A DNA stretch of 64,000 nucleotides, from assembly GCA_963669155.1 (NCBI GenBank), contig OZ022587.1:22737574-22801573 (forward strand). Direction: 5' to 3'. The notes beneath the pieces were generated by a model that searched no databases, was not told where the DNA came from, and saw only the letters and a program-made list of their open reading frames with translations. The translations under genes were made by a program, and so were the position numbers. This DNA comes from Arbacia lixula. Taxonomy: Eukaryota; Echinodermata; Echinoidea; Arbacioida; Arbaciidae. Below, piece after piece: positions 24,248-35,676 of this stretch (its first letter is position 1; each line of letters begins with the position of its first letter).

Positions 24248-25173
24248 AGTTTCTTCTTATTTTTTCCCCTCACAGGTCATGTACTTTCGTTTCATCCACA
24301 ATCGTAATTAAAGATGATCTGACAGTGCAACTCTCTCACAACTTGGAATGAAAATAGTGGGCACATGTCAGGCTGTCAACCCTTGTGAAGACACACCTGT
24401 GGTGAGGTCAGAGGAGGAACGAGAATGAGCGGAGATATCATCGAGAGAACGAGGGACTGATGGTAGAAAAGTGCCAGACTCCCCCAACCTCAGGTACTCC
24501 TCCATGCGTGAGGACAAAGCATTCAATCGCAGATCCCAGGATGATAAAGGAAAAGGATTAACCCCAACTCCAATTCATCCCTACAAACTGACATAAAAGG
24601 CGGAAAACGGGGGATAATATCGAAGCATATGATACGGCCAACAAAACGGGGAAATGGTGGAGAAGGGGGCGGGCTAATATGTCTGTTTATTTTCAAAATA
24701 TGCTTGGGGGGATTCAGAGGGCTGGCCCGATTAATAAAAGGAGTGAAAAGTGGTGTTCTGTGGGTATTTGTGCGGAAAAATCAGATTTTTCACACCTCCC
24801 TGGGCGATATTTATTCAGTTCTATTGATTAATCATGACGACCCTTCTCTCTGCTGATGAGAGGAATTGAAAGCAGTGCCTTGACATATCATTACGAGGGC
24901 AGGCAAACACAGAAATCAATTAGTGGGACTGCTGTGAATTTCTGCAGGTCGTATACATTTCACCTGGCTAGCGGAGCCCAGTTTTTCTTATCGAAAATCA
25001 AGAAATACCTCAGGTATCATTTGAAATATTCATTCACAATTTTTTCATAAGGGAGGAATACTTGAAGAAAGCATTTTATGAAGCGATGCTTGATTGTGAT
25101 GAAAGAACACTTCGTGAAGGAGTATAACAAATGATTATTGTTTAGGCCTACATGCAATCATTTAGAACTGTGA
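24248..25173. other. Unique DNA, nothing recognised
   Basis: Compositionally complex DNA with several purine-rich parts (24370-24480, 24610-24740). No reading frame carries a recognisable motif. Confidence 0.45.
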
Positions 25174-25273
25174 CTCCCGTTTGTGAATGCAGCTATTGGT
25201 AGTGCATCGGCAAAATTGCAGCAGATACATGTATTGCACTTATTTTGCGGATAGGTGGTGTATATGAACAGGG
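25174..25273. mobile_element. MITE family A, partial copy
   Basis: The right-hand end of family A is present: 'tgcatcggcaaaattgc', 'gcggataggtggtgtatat' and 'gaacaggg'. The left part is missing. It lies about 1.2 kb downstream of the full copy and in the same orientation. Confidence 0.6.
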
Positions 25274-26437
25274 TTAAAGATACAGGAAATGATTCCCACT
25301 GATAGCGGCTCTAATGGCGACTGTTGACCTCTACGATGATTAGTGTTTCAGCAAAGGAGAACAATCCTGGAATGAGGGTGGTAACATATATAGCCCCATC
25401 CCCCATGGTACTTTCCTAATTATTGCTTAACTTCACTCTTTATAATGTCAGGGGTGTTAAGGAGGAGGTAGGATTGATATGGTTGCGGACCATTAGTCAG
25501 GCAAAGTATTGAAATCAAATGAAGCTTGCATCGAATTTACACGCGAACAAAGGGAGAGCATAGAGAACAAAGAAGGGGAAATATTCCGAGGCTGAATTAA
25601 TTAAAGATGTTAATAGAGGGGGCATTTTCTCAAGTTGGAGTGACAAAATCTGGTGCATTTACATGGAGTGAGACCCTGAAAGACCTAGCTGCTTGTAGAT
25701 AATTCTTTGCGAAAAAATTTCTGAGCTAGGGCCCTATTTACATTACCCCAGCCTCGCCCGAAACCCAACACCATCAAAACGCCATTCAGGCCTGGGGTGT
25801 ATGTATCTCACCCCAAACCTAACGCAATGACAAAAATAAGGGTACTAAACAATGGAGAAGGAGAAGATTTGACATAAAATCATGAACTGCAAGGGGAAAA
25901 TGGTTGGGAATGATTTGCATTCTTGACAAGCTTCAGAGGGGTGTACCCTCCCCTCCTATTACCACCGGGCCAGAGGGGTGATTAGGGGGCGAGGATTGGT
26001 CGTCGGGAGGGGGGAGGTCGATTCCTGGCCTTTATGGAGGAGGGGGAAACACAAAACAATGTTGTCAGTTTTTGAGATCTGGCCCCGCGAGCGCAGACCT
26101 TTCCACCCATTGAAGAGCGGAGGCAGAGGATGCGGAAAGGGTGTCGGCTATCACCGTGGAGATGAGGGGATCCAGTCTGGAGTGGTGGAGGGTGATTTGT
26201 AGGAGGGGGGATTAGGGGGGTTAAGTGACACCAGAGAGGGGTAAGGAGATACCGGTAGAAATACGATAGTCAGCAAGAGAGTGGGTTGGGGGGAAATAAA
26301 TCAAATAACAGTCATTAAGGAAGGTAAGGTTAGAACATAAACATCAATAACAATGGTAATGATGGCAGCTATTTAGTCATAACAAAGACTATGTTTTCTT
26401 CAAAGTTCAAATGACAAGCACTACTGTCTCCTACTGT
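25274..26437. other. Unique DNA, nothing recognised
   Basis: No gene recognised. A G-rich part spans 25920-26270. A C-rich phrase at 25740-25810 (taccccagcctcgcccg ... caggcctggggt) could form a hairpin but has no second copy here. Confidence 0.45.
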
Positions 26438-26644
26438 TCACTTGGACAAGGCAGTAGACTCAATATTTTTGTTCTTCTTGAAAAGGTTTGCGAAGCTATG
26501 ACTGCCAAATTTCACACACGTTATCGTCATGGTACACTGCTGATTCCTGCCGAGTTTCAAGAGTTTTGCAAATGTGCTCCCCTGTCTGAATAGAATTTGT
26601 TTTGTCTGCAAAATGGCTCCACTTCCTCCGTCTCCATTTTCCAC
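26438..26644 (-). repeat. Dispersed family with a shared open frame, copy 2
   Basis: The minus-strand frame reads FAKLLKLGRNQQCT, then ITCVKFGSHSFANLFKK, and matches copies at 19080 and 30955. It ends in a stop at 26438 shortly after the shared segment. Divergence is substantial, which suggests an old insertion. Confidence 0.6.
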
Positions 26645-27436
26645 AGACTATTAAAATGAAGAGAATTGTTTTTGCTTTCTCTCTATGTATCTCACAGGTC
26701 TCCAATACCATTGGCGCTGTGTATGATAATCAGTCAGTCTACTCAGTCCATTCATGGTCAGTTCTTTGTGTAGTCCAGGAGTCAGTGGTCAATGGCCACA
26801 CATACAGAGTGGACATACAAGGCCATCATGTAATGACCACTCTCCTCACATTACATGCATGTTTGGGGAGCTCCTCTTACTCCAACACCTGGACCCTGTT
26901 TTTTCATAGATTTTCAATTGTTGTACCGTACCATTATTGGTTACTACCATGGTATCAGCCAATAGGCTTTCTGCTTTCTTGCTGTTGCTATGGCTGTTAC
27001 CATCAATGGTTAAGTAACAACAGTTGAAAACATATATATATTATATATTTATAATGGCTGCCACTTACAAGCTTTTGAGTTTGAACAAGCACATGTTTTT
27101 CATTTCATACAAAAGTGTGTCTTTTCAATACCACTTCCACCCGCCCTCCCCATTTACATTGAGCTCTAAATCCCTGCTGTATGTAACAAAAGATTATGGG
27201 GTATTAAACACAGCACATAAAAGCGGTAGCAAGGTCAAAATTAGCACAATTTCCCCCCTGGGCCAGCGGCCTGGACAATGTCATCACTGCAATCAGGGGC
27301 AGCTCTGGGGCTTTTTAAATGCAGGAGGGGGCTGTAACTCAACCATAGGGAACTCTATTTTTGTGTTGTTGTTTTTTGTTGTTAAAGTTGTTGAAAAAGC
27401 AATGGCTACACAGTAGTCAGATATGAAAACTAGTCT
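26645..27436. other. Unique DNA with a possible remnant of the GGGCCC family
   Basis: The stretch 26900-27024 has paired 'gttactaccatggta' and 'gttaccatcaatggtta' motifs and an ATTGG box like those in the 1760-1913 element. No termini were found. The 141-codon frame at 26602-27027 shows no protein motif and crosses this repeat-like DNA, so it is not called as a gene. Confidence 0.4.
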
Positions 27437-27512
27437 AGTTATAGTTACTAAAATGTACACAGCTGAATGCACTTTAGTAATTGTTAGTCAGGTTTCATGA
27501 ATATGGCCCCAG
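27437..27512. repeat. Fragment of the 'CCATATTCAT' hairpin family
   Basis: The text 'agctgaatgcactttag' followed by 'catgaatatggccccag' is shared with the complete small element at 60384-60498. The opposite terminus is not seen. Confidence 0.5.
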
Positions 27513-28988
27513 ATCTCCAGATTTGAAGACAGATCAGGTGGAGCTTTCCCCCCGCATTCATGCACTGCAGAGCGGAAATCTGAAGAATATGGTATTACAT
27601 ATTTTATAGGTTGAAAGACAGATCTAGATGAGCAGAAATCACATGGGAACAAATTCATCATGAAGCTTTGCTTAAATGGGGGTGAACAAAATCAACAAAT
27701 ATATCAGGTTTCTTATATTGCAAACATGGGGGGAGGGGGAATTCCCCTTCACCCCCCCCCCCCTCCCGACCTTCTCTGTGGTTTTAGGAGGCCTTTTGTA
27801 GTTTTTGGTCCATTGAGTGAAAACACGGCCCTGGACTACTTGCTAGAACAAGGTCTAACCACTTGTTCTTAGCTCAGAATGTGTTCCCTTCACCAGACCA
27901 AGGAGTGATCCAAACAAGGTCAGTTGGAACATTACACATATTTCTATGTTTGATTTCTACCATTTTTCCCTATGGCCTTCACCAGTAGGGTGCCCCCCCC
28001 CCCCCCATCCCCCCACCCCCATTGAACTAGTCTAGTGTCCAGACCTGATGGTGTATTATTGACATGTATGATGCTGAGTCAAAATTGACTATTTTAGCCA
28101 TTATCACTATTTGTAAAAAAAAGGTTTGGAATCTACATTTCAATATTGAAATTATGACAATTCTTTTTTTTTCTTTTTTCTTTATTGAAAATAAAACATT
28201 AAAAAACACAATTGTTTTATTTAATAAAAAAATCCATGTAACTTGAAAGGCTTTTGAAAATGATATCAGTATGTGTTAACTGATATGTTTCATAACCTCA
28301 CAGGTGTTATGACCATTAAACATTATGAAAATATTGCCTCTTACTGTAAAATAATATAAATTCATGGGCCTTAGCCTGACATATGTTAGGACCATTTATT
28401 GGTAAGCAGACATGTTGGTTTATGTCTGAAACACTGTATGTTTGTGGCTGCAGATATGAGCTCTAAGCTATGCTGTCATTGCCCATGTCCTTGGTGTGCT
28501 TATGAAATTGATTTGTATGTCTAAGGCTTGCCCCAAGAAATTCCCCAGACTGTCATAAAAAATAACTATTCAAACTACTTCTGGTGCCCCACATTGACAT
28601 TAAAATGTGATAAATTAGCATGGAATGTCTCAACCACTGCTGAGACAAAGAATGAGGATAACAAAGCCCAATGACCCATTTCAGACCCAGTTTTTATCCA
28701 CTGAACCACTCTGGTGCTTTAATCCACTCCTATAATTTTTATCACGGTTTGGTTTTTATTCAGACATACCCCACACATGCATGCAAATATCACACACATA
28801 GGGGATATAGGCACATAGCAAGATACATCACGATGTGAATTATTTCTGTGCATTGATGTAATTAAAGTGTGTGCACAAGAGTGACTTGTACATCAAATGG
28901 CAAATTAGCGTAATCGTGGGGGGTATGTATTAGGGAGGCTATACATCACTGAGGGCACTCCTTTGAGTTGGAGTCTTAGGGGGAGGGT
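27513..28988. other. AT-rich unique DNA with C-runs
   Basis: No gene recognised. Homopolymer C-runs lie at about 27750-27767 and 27991-28007. The rest is AT-rich and single-copy-like. Confidence 0.45.
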
Positions 28989-29157
28989 GTGTGGGGGGGG
29001 GGGGGGGGTGGAGAGGGGGCGGAGAGGGGCGGAGAGGGGCGGAGAGGGGGTGGAGAGGGGGTGGAGAGGGGGTGGAGAGGGGGTGGAGAGGGGGTGGAGA
29101 GGGGGTGGAGAGGGGGTGGAGAGGGGGTGGAGAGGGGGCGGAGAGGGGCGGAGAGGA
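28989..29157. repeat. G-rich minisatellite, units of 11-12 bp
   Basis: A poly-G run is followed by three copies of ggagaggggc (about 29018-29047), about nine copies of the 12-mer GTGGAGAGGGGG, then ggcggagagggg again. Runs of four to five G in every unit can form G-quadruplexes. Repeated Gly/Glu/Arg/Trp frames on the plus strand are artefacts. Confidence 0.9.
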
Positions 29158-30405
29158 ATAGACAGGAGCAGAACGGGCCCTTATCAAAGGCGTCTTAGCA
29201 TCATATTGTTGGCTGTTGCCATGAATATATAACAACAATCAGGGATTGATCACAGCAAGGAAGGATAATTCCTTGATTCATGTCATGTAAAAATATTAAT
29301 CATGCCTCCCAAAGTAACAATTAACATCACAACCTTACATTTTGATGATCTTTTTAAATTGCTCCTACTTATAAGAAACAATACTCTATCCTCTTTGAAA
29401 TCCATATATAGGCAACACAACACATTTTAAAATAATTTATGCAATAACATTAACCTGAGCATGTCTTAAAAATCGTCTCAAGTTTATCACATGTTAAAAT
29501 GCCAAGGCGACTTCAATGCCTTGACTCCAAAAGGAGTAGGAAGATAAGTTTGTGAAAAACACATGTTTTCATACTGTTGGTTTCATATTCAGAAAGTTGT
29601 GACTGGCCTTTGGCTGCTCATGTATTGAAATATCAGGTCTAGCTTATACAGACAGACCAGAGGTTGGGGAGAAGAAACAAGGTCTTTCCTTTCAAGGAGC
29701 TGAATAGTCCAGGCAGGAGAAGTTACTGGGAAGCCCTACATATTTCTGGAGTATCATTCTCCTCACATATAAAGATTATTTCTCAGCATTTCAAGGTAAA
29801 ATGACACATTACCAGACAACAATTTGACTAACACGTTCCTGTTAAATGTGGACTGAAGATGGTATCATTAATAATGATATTTGGATTACTGTCAAAAATT
29901 TACTACAAATTCCCCTTTTTCTTGAAGACTAATTGATTATTCTCTTTCAAGTTTTAGCAGATAAAGGTTTCTCAGCTACCAGGCATGTCAGGAGAATGAA
30001 ACAAATTGGTATTTTTGTCCACCCTGCCTTTATTCAGTCAGACCATGCTTGGTTTTCACAGACCCAATATTTGGCGTAACTTCAAGGGATTCCTTTAGAA
30101 ATTGACTGAAATCATGTTAATGTCCAGCTTTCTGGATTCGGTCTTTCTCTCTTCCCTGTCGGCTTGCCACCTCCAAATAGATGTACCTCTGTGTCTCATT
30201 TCGTGTAGATGTCTCATCCCCACCCCTTCTTTCTTGCTTCATTCATCTTTCTCATCCTTATCTCTCTCTCTTTCTTCTCACTTTCATTTTCAACCCCCTC
30301 TGTCAACATGTCTTCCTCCTTCATCTCTTTCAATTGTCTTCATCTTCATTCTTATTTTCCCCGCTCTTTTTTCTCTGTCCATCTCCATGTCCACTTGAAA
30401 TTGAC
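29158..30405. other. Unique DNA, nothing recognised
   Basis: AT-rich sequence, with a CT-rich part at 30200-30390 leading up to the TTAA-flanked MITE. No gene recognised. Confidence 0.45.
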
Positions 30406-30409
30406 TTAA

Positions 30410-30877
30410 AGGGATAGTTCACCCCGAAGATAACTTGGTTTCAATAGAAGCAGAAACATAAAATAAACTTATTAGTGAAGGTTTGATAAAAATCGGTCAA
30501 AATGATAAGTTACGAGCTTTTGAAATTTCAATTTTGTGTAAGGTGGTCTCCCATATCTTGTTTACAGTATAATTATATAAATTGCTCTTTTTCTGTTTTT
30601 GACAACAATTTTTTTTTTATGCAGATATGTGTGAAAAAATGTATTTCTACTGATGTATTAAATGCATATTCTTTGAGTAAATGCACGTTTGGAAAGTATT
30701 GTATACAAAATATGGGCTGGCCATAGAGCTCCTTGCATGTGACGTCACAAAATCAAAACTTTAAAATCTAATAACTTTCTTATCCTCTGACAGATTTTCA
30801 CAAAACCTGCACTAATATGTTTCTTTCATCTTTCTGCTTTCATTAAAACCAGATAAATTTCAGGGTGAACTATCCCT
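30410..30877. mobile_element. TTAA-flanked MITE with 15-bp perfect termini (family C)
   Basis: The left end AGGGATAGTTCACCC (30410-30424) is perfectly complementary to the right end GGGTGAACTATCCCT (30863-30877). Pairing continues for a few more bases with mismatches. TTAA directly flanks both sides (30406-30409 and 30878-30881), as expected for a TTAA target-site duplication of the piggyBac kind. The interior is AT-rich, non-coding, and contains TGACGTCA at 30740-30747. Termini of this sequence are widespread in animal genomes. The clean ends suggest a fairly recent insertion. Confidence 0.85.
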
Positions 30878-30954
30878 TTAAAGCGAAATAATCACTATCA
30901 ATAGATTCTGAGAAGGTTTTGGGTGGTCATTTGAAACCTATAGCCTGGAGACCG

Positions 30955-31170
30955 GAGAGCACTATGCGCTATCTGCTCAACGATGCATCGCGCACTGACA
31001 GGGACAATATGATTTTAAATGTAGATTATGCTCACTGTGTATACAAGCATAGTTTTTCACTTTTTTGAAAATGTTAATGAAGTTATGACTGTGAGATTTC
31101 ATGCATGATGCTGTTAGGGTATACTGCTGATTCCTCCCGAGTTTCATGACTTTTGCAAATGGGACACTAA
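30955..31170 (-). repeat. Dispersed family with a shared open frame, copy 3
   Basis: The minus-strand frame reads VPFAKVMKLGRNQQYT, then SCMKSHSHNFINIFKK. This copy matches copy 1 (19080-19345) best: DNA similarity extends past the frame into 'atcatattgtccctgtcag' and 'tgagcagata'. It starts about 80 bp downstream of MITE family C. Confidence 0.6.
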
Positions 31171-34006
31171 TACCCAAGCATTATCATAAATTGCCCATGA
31201 CAGTACACAGGTAGCCAGCTCTACACTTACTGAGGAACTTTACTTCCAATATTCATAAATGGAGGCAATATAGAGGGGAAATTGTGATAAAAAGGGAAAA
31301 ATTGGTACTCAAACCTCACCTTTTAATCAGCCTGCTTTGCACTCATGCTTATTTCATAAAGAGCATTGTGTTTTTAACGTTTGCTTACAACTGTCAAATT
31401 TTCCGCTCCGATGGGCTCTTTCACACTTCTAGCCCTTAATTCGTTTAGCCCACAATGGACTCTAGCGCTGTTTAGACACGTAGGCTTGTTTTCGGCGGAA
31501 GTGCCGTGAATGTGTGAAGTAGCAACCCCCCCCCCCCAACAGCCTCTCTACCTTCCACCTGCCTCCCCTTTCTACCTGTTTTTTTCCCTTTCTCTCAGAA
31601 TTCCCGTCACAAACGAATGACCCACATATTATGGAATATCTACCAGTTGATATGAATTGGTTGTGTGTGTGCATAGACTCTATTGTTGAAGGAGATGAGG
31701 GGTTTTTTGACCCCGCTACAAAGTACAGAATATAAACTTTATTGGAAACCTATATACTAGACAGAGCAAGAGGGCAGCATATAAGTAAAATCAATGAATA
31801 TTTGCCACATTTCTCTTGAGGTGTGAGGATATTTGTGTACATTTCTTTTCAGATTACGCACGATGTCACAAAAGAAGGACTTACAAAGGCCTGTTTAATC
31901 CTGAACATCTGCCATCATAACGTGGGGATACAAATTTATTGAATAACATCTACGGTGTATTCTCCAAATATTGATATAAGTAATGACAGACCAATCTATA
32001 GAAATATAGCCCACTGAATATGGAATTTCATAATGCTATAATCATTCATTACCTTAATGTATTTTTGTTTGTATTCATCTTCATCCAAATGTCCATTTGT
32101 TCATCTTTCATTCATGAATCATACCATTCAGGAAAAAAGTTATACATTCAACAAACAATATTCTAGAAAACACAAATTGATTAAGTAAAGAAGTAGACAA
32201 TGCTTCTACATGAATGATGAATTATCATTTAAGAGGCGCTTTTCTCATTGGCTGCTCAGAAATGTTAAAAATCCACAAGCCTAATCAGACAGACAGCACC
32301 CAGTTGAATCCATCTCTGACCGTATGATGACTTCACTGCAGTGTCCAAAAACGAGACAAAATTGGACGGTATCGCTGTGATGCCCACAAAGGGAATGCAT
32401 ATCGTATAATCCCCAAATTGGTGCACAAATTGCGGCGTATTTCACTCGTGAGATGTGTTGCCAGTGTCTCGCTGCTACCTGTTGACAAGAATGGGCCGGG
32501 AATGTCGCCCTAGTTCATCGCCTCCCGTGGGAATGCAAGGTAAAGGAAAAACGCTCGGGTTACTGAACAAAGACTAATGTTACACGTCGGGGCTGCAATT
32601 CACCTGCAAGGAGATTTAAAGGTGGCTGCCAAAAACGTGCATATTAAGCTCCGCATTTACAATTTTAGAGAAAAGAGCTAAAGAAAGCTTGAGTATATCT
32701 CCTTTGGTTTGTAGACAATCTTGGCTAGCACCTTGCAAGCCAGAAGGAACGCTGTTTTCAAAGGTTTAAGCGTATTATCAGGACAAAACGCAACAGCCAA
32801 GCATGCTGCATTGATCCATCAGGTACCAGACAAAATGCTTCTCTATGGCATTTCATGCAGAGAAAAAATGAAACAGGTGCGCTCAACAAAAAGTGAAGCC
32901 ACTCAAACTCAGGAGCTTCTTAATCCATGTCTAGAACATTGGGCTCTGATTCTTCTTTTAAGACATGGATTTTAAAGCAAATGACACATTTTAATTGCTT
33001 GTTCTGAATCCATTGAACTATACTTTCATTTTGAATGTTCATAATGATTGATGTGTGATTATCACTGTCTAGTAATAACCACTCAGCATGATTGCACTCA
33101 ATGTTTTCATAGCCATTCTCTCCCATTATCAAAATCAGTCCTTCATCATTATCTATTCTTACTCCTCTCAGCACCACCATCACATTATCAAAATTATAGT
33201 CATTACAATCATCATTCTGACGTCCACTTTTCAAACTCAACTATTTCTTTCTCCTTCTTACAATCAACTCTATATGTATCTTCTTCCTGGATTACTAAAT
33301 TATTATGGCAATCTAGCTACATGGGAAAAACAGTTTCAAATTTATTTTCTACCCTTCAAGGGATCAGAGGGTCTTTAAACCACAAACGAAAAAGCACCCC
33401 AAAATACCTTTAGACCTAACATCACAGGGCAGGGTAGATTCAAAATCCGGTCTAAATGGGTGTTTGGTGCGACCACAGAGCGAAACATCAATACAGATTT
33501 GCTGTAACGTTAGACTTAGCCCGTGGACCCCAAATACGCAAGGGATTATGTATCCTGCTTCCATTTTCTGCATTTTGCTGGTAGCTAGGGTAGTCAAAAG
33601 CAGAATCCCATTTTAGCAGCCATGTGACGGTGGGAAATACAAAATGTAAAAATCATTTAAACCCGTTTTTAGTGAGCGGCCATTCTGTACCATTATGAAT
33701 GGATGGAAACTACGAGTAGGTTCTTTCGTTGCACTGACAACATTTATAAGGGACCGTTTGAAATCTTGTTTGCATAACAAAAGACCATGTTAGTGAGATA
33801 CACAAATTCTGTTCTCACAGTTTAAATAGAGTAAATATATTAAATGTGCATGAGGAACTCAAACAAATTATGATCAATTTCACCTTCTTACTTTCCTGGA
33901 CACAATGTTGAGTTTCAGTAAATGCATACAACCTGAATAACCTGTTTGTAGATTGAAATCAAGTCTGAGAGGGTTACAAGAAAAGAACAAGGCATTAGCA
34001 ATATTG
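31171..34006. other. Unique DNA, nothing recognised
   Basis: No gene supported. A C-run lies at 31527-31537. The stretch 32290-32640 is compositionally complex and could be conserved non-coding DNA. The part 33745-33790 resembles 14610-14665. Reading frames at 32920-33413 overlap on both strands without motifs. Confidence 0.4.
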
Positions 34007-34240
34007 TGTCTCGCCCACTTGCGAAAATAACCAGAAATATCGCGATCTCCGTTGCTACGCAAAAGAAAACTGAAACAAACAAATAAGCAACTTTAAACAG
34101 ACAACATCAAAATCAGGTGCAAAATAGTGACTTTGAATAAATTTGCATAATTGTGCATGAGTAATGTTTGCCTAAATCTACATCAGTAATGCTCACACAT
34201 GCTCACACAATTCTGTGCACAAGTTAGGAAGCCTTCACCA

Positions 34241-35205
34241 AGAGTCTTGCAAGTAAACTTTAATGTATGACCTCAAATGACCTTTGACCTTATCATGTGA
34301 CCTCTTACAGCACAATAACATGCAGGTGCCCCCAGTGCATCCATCATCCAAGTTTGATTGCCATTGTAGCAACATGTGATGAGTTATGTGTGATAAGAGA
34401 GTCTTGCAAGTAAACTTTAACGTATGACCTCAAATGACCTTTGACCTTATCCTGTGACCTCCAACGGTACCATAACATGAAGGTACCCCCAGTGCATCTA
34501 TGACCCAAGTTAGGTTGTAATCCAAGCAACCTATGTGAAGTTATTTGTCAAAAGAGAGTCTTGCAGGTAAACTTTAACGTATGACCTCAAATGACCTTTG
34601 ACCTTATCCTGTGACCTCCAACAGCACCATAACATGTAGGTACCCCCAGTGCATCTATGACCCAAGTTAGGTTGTAATCCAAGCAACCCATGTGAAGTTA
34701 TTTGTCAAAAGAGAGTCTTGCAGGTAAACTTTAACGTATGACCTCAAATGACCTTTGACCTTATCCTGTGACCTCCAACAGCACCATAACATGAAGGTAC
34801 CCCCAGTGCATCTATGACCCAAGTTAGGTTGTAATCCAAGCAACCTATGTGAAGTTATTTGTCAAAAGAGAGTCTTGCAGGTAAACTTTAACGTATGACC
34901 TCAAATGACCTTTGACCTTATCCTGTGACCTCCAACGTCACCATAACATGAAGGTACCCCCAGTGCATCTATGACCCAAGTTAGGTTGTAATCCAAGCAA
35001 CCTATGTGAAGTTATTTGTCAAAAGAGAGTCTTGCAGGTAAACTTTAACGTATGACCTCAAATGACCTTTGACCTTATCCTGTGACCTCCAACGTCACCA
35101 TAACATGAAGGTACCCCCAGTGCATCCATGACCCAAGTTAGGTTGTAATCCAAGCAACCCATGTGAAGTTATGGATCATAAGAGAGTCTTGCAGGTAAAC
35201 TTTAA
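34241..35205. repeat. 157-bp tandem array with nuclear-receptor-like half-sites
   Basis: The word agagtcttgc starts at 34241, 34398, 34555, 34712, 34869, 35026 and 35183, an exact 157-bp period; the seventh unit is partial. Each full unit has four TGACCT half-sites in one orientation, spaced 4, 1 and 7 bp. The central TGACCTTTGACCT is the complement of a DR1 element. The first unit is the most diverged and the inner units are nearly identical, which suggests recent unit amplification or homogenisation. Confidence 0.92.
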
Positions 35206-35207
35206 CA

Positions 35208-35283
35208 TTTGTGACGGACGACGGACGACGGACGGACGACGGACGGACGACGGACGGACGACGGACGGACGACGGACGGACGC
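35208..35283. repeat. GACGGACGGAC 11-bp array
   Basis: About six copies of an 11-bp unit of GACG/GACG type sit between the 157-bp array and the terminal hairpin of the same element. A shorter GGACGGACAGACAGACAGACGA-like stretch sits at the equivalent place in the second element near 41905-41935. Confidence 0.9.
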
Positions 35284-35328
35284 CATTTGGATCCCTTAGT
35301 CTCGCCTTCACCTCCGGTGGGCGAGACA

Positions 35329-35676
35329 AAAATGGTAAGAAAATTGAAACGACATGATCAATGCCGCACATTTTGTTGCAAGAAAGGAAGATGGAGTATA
35401 TCTAATAACATTCTAACAAGAGAGAGAGAAAGCCTGCAATATTTTAGTTATTGATTATTTTCTGTAATTACAAAGTATGGTGATAGTGCATCATTTCTAT
35501 GGCAATGCTAATGCTGACTCGTCACAACCTGCTCTCCTTGTATACTTTAACCCTCTCAATATCTTTGGAACACAAGTGTGTAGACAGTAAATTTAAAATT
35601 TAGGGCTTGGTTTTGAACAGGTTAAAATGTATGTAAAACAAGAATCAGCCAGTTGTCATCAATACAACTAGCACAA
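35329..35676. other. AT-rich DNA, nothing recognised
   Basis: Flank of the preceding element. No reading frame or repeat was identified. Confidence 0.45.

Larger units (their letters stand above)
34007..35328. mobile_element. Pearl/Helentron-like non-autonomous element with minisatellite core
   Basis: The ends are perfect 12-bp inverted repeats: TGTCTCGCCCAC (34007-34018) and GTGGGCGAGACA (35317-35328). Behind the left end lies about 220 bp of unique sequence, then seven 157-bp direct repeats, then an 11-bp GACGGACGGAC array, then a 3' hairpin formed by GTCTCGCC (35299-35306) and GGCGAGAC (35320-35327). Short termini, a central tandem core of about 160 bp and a terminal hairpin match the pearl/Tsp elements of bivalves and sea urchins and Helentron-associated elements. 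It encodes no protein, so it must be mobilised in trans. No target-site duplication was found. Confidence 0.75.

Noticed and set aside
26602..27027. 141-codon plus-strand frame with hydrophobic C-terminus
   Set aside because: It starts inside one dispersed repeat and runs into MITE-like DNA; no protein motif was seen.
34241..35205. CRISPR-like array suggested by regular repeats
   Set aside because: The whole 157-bp unit is repeated with no unique spacers, and the DNA is metazoan in character; it is a minisatellite inside a mobile element.
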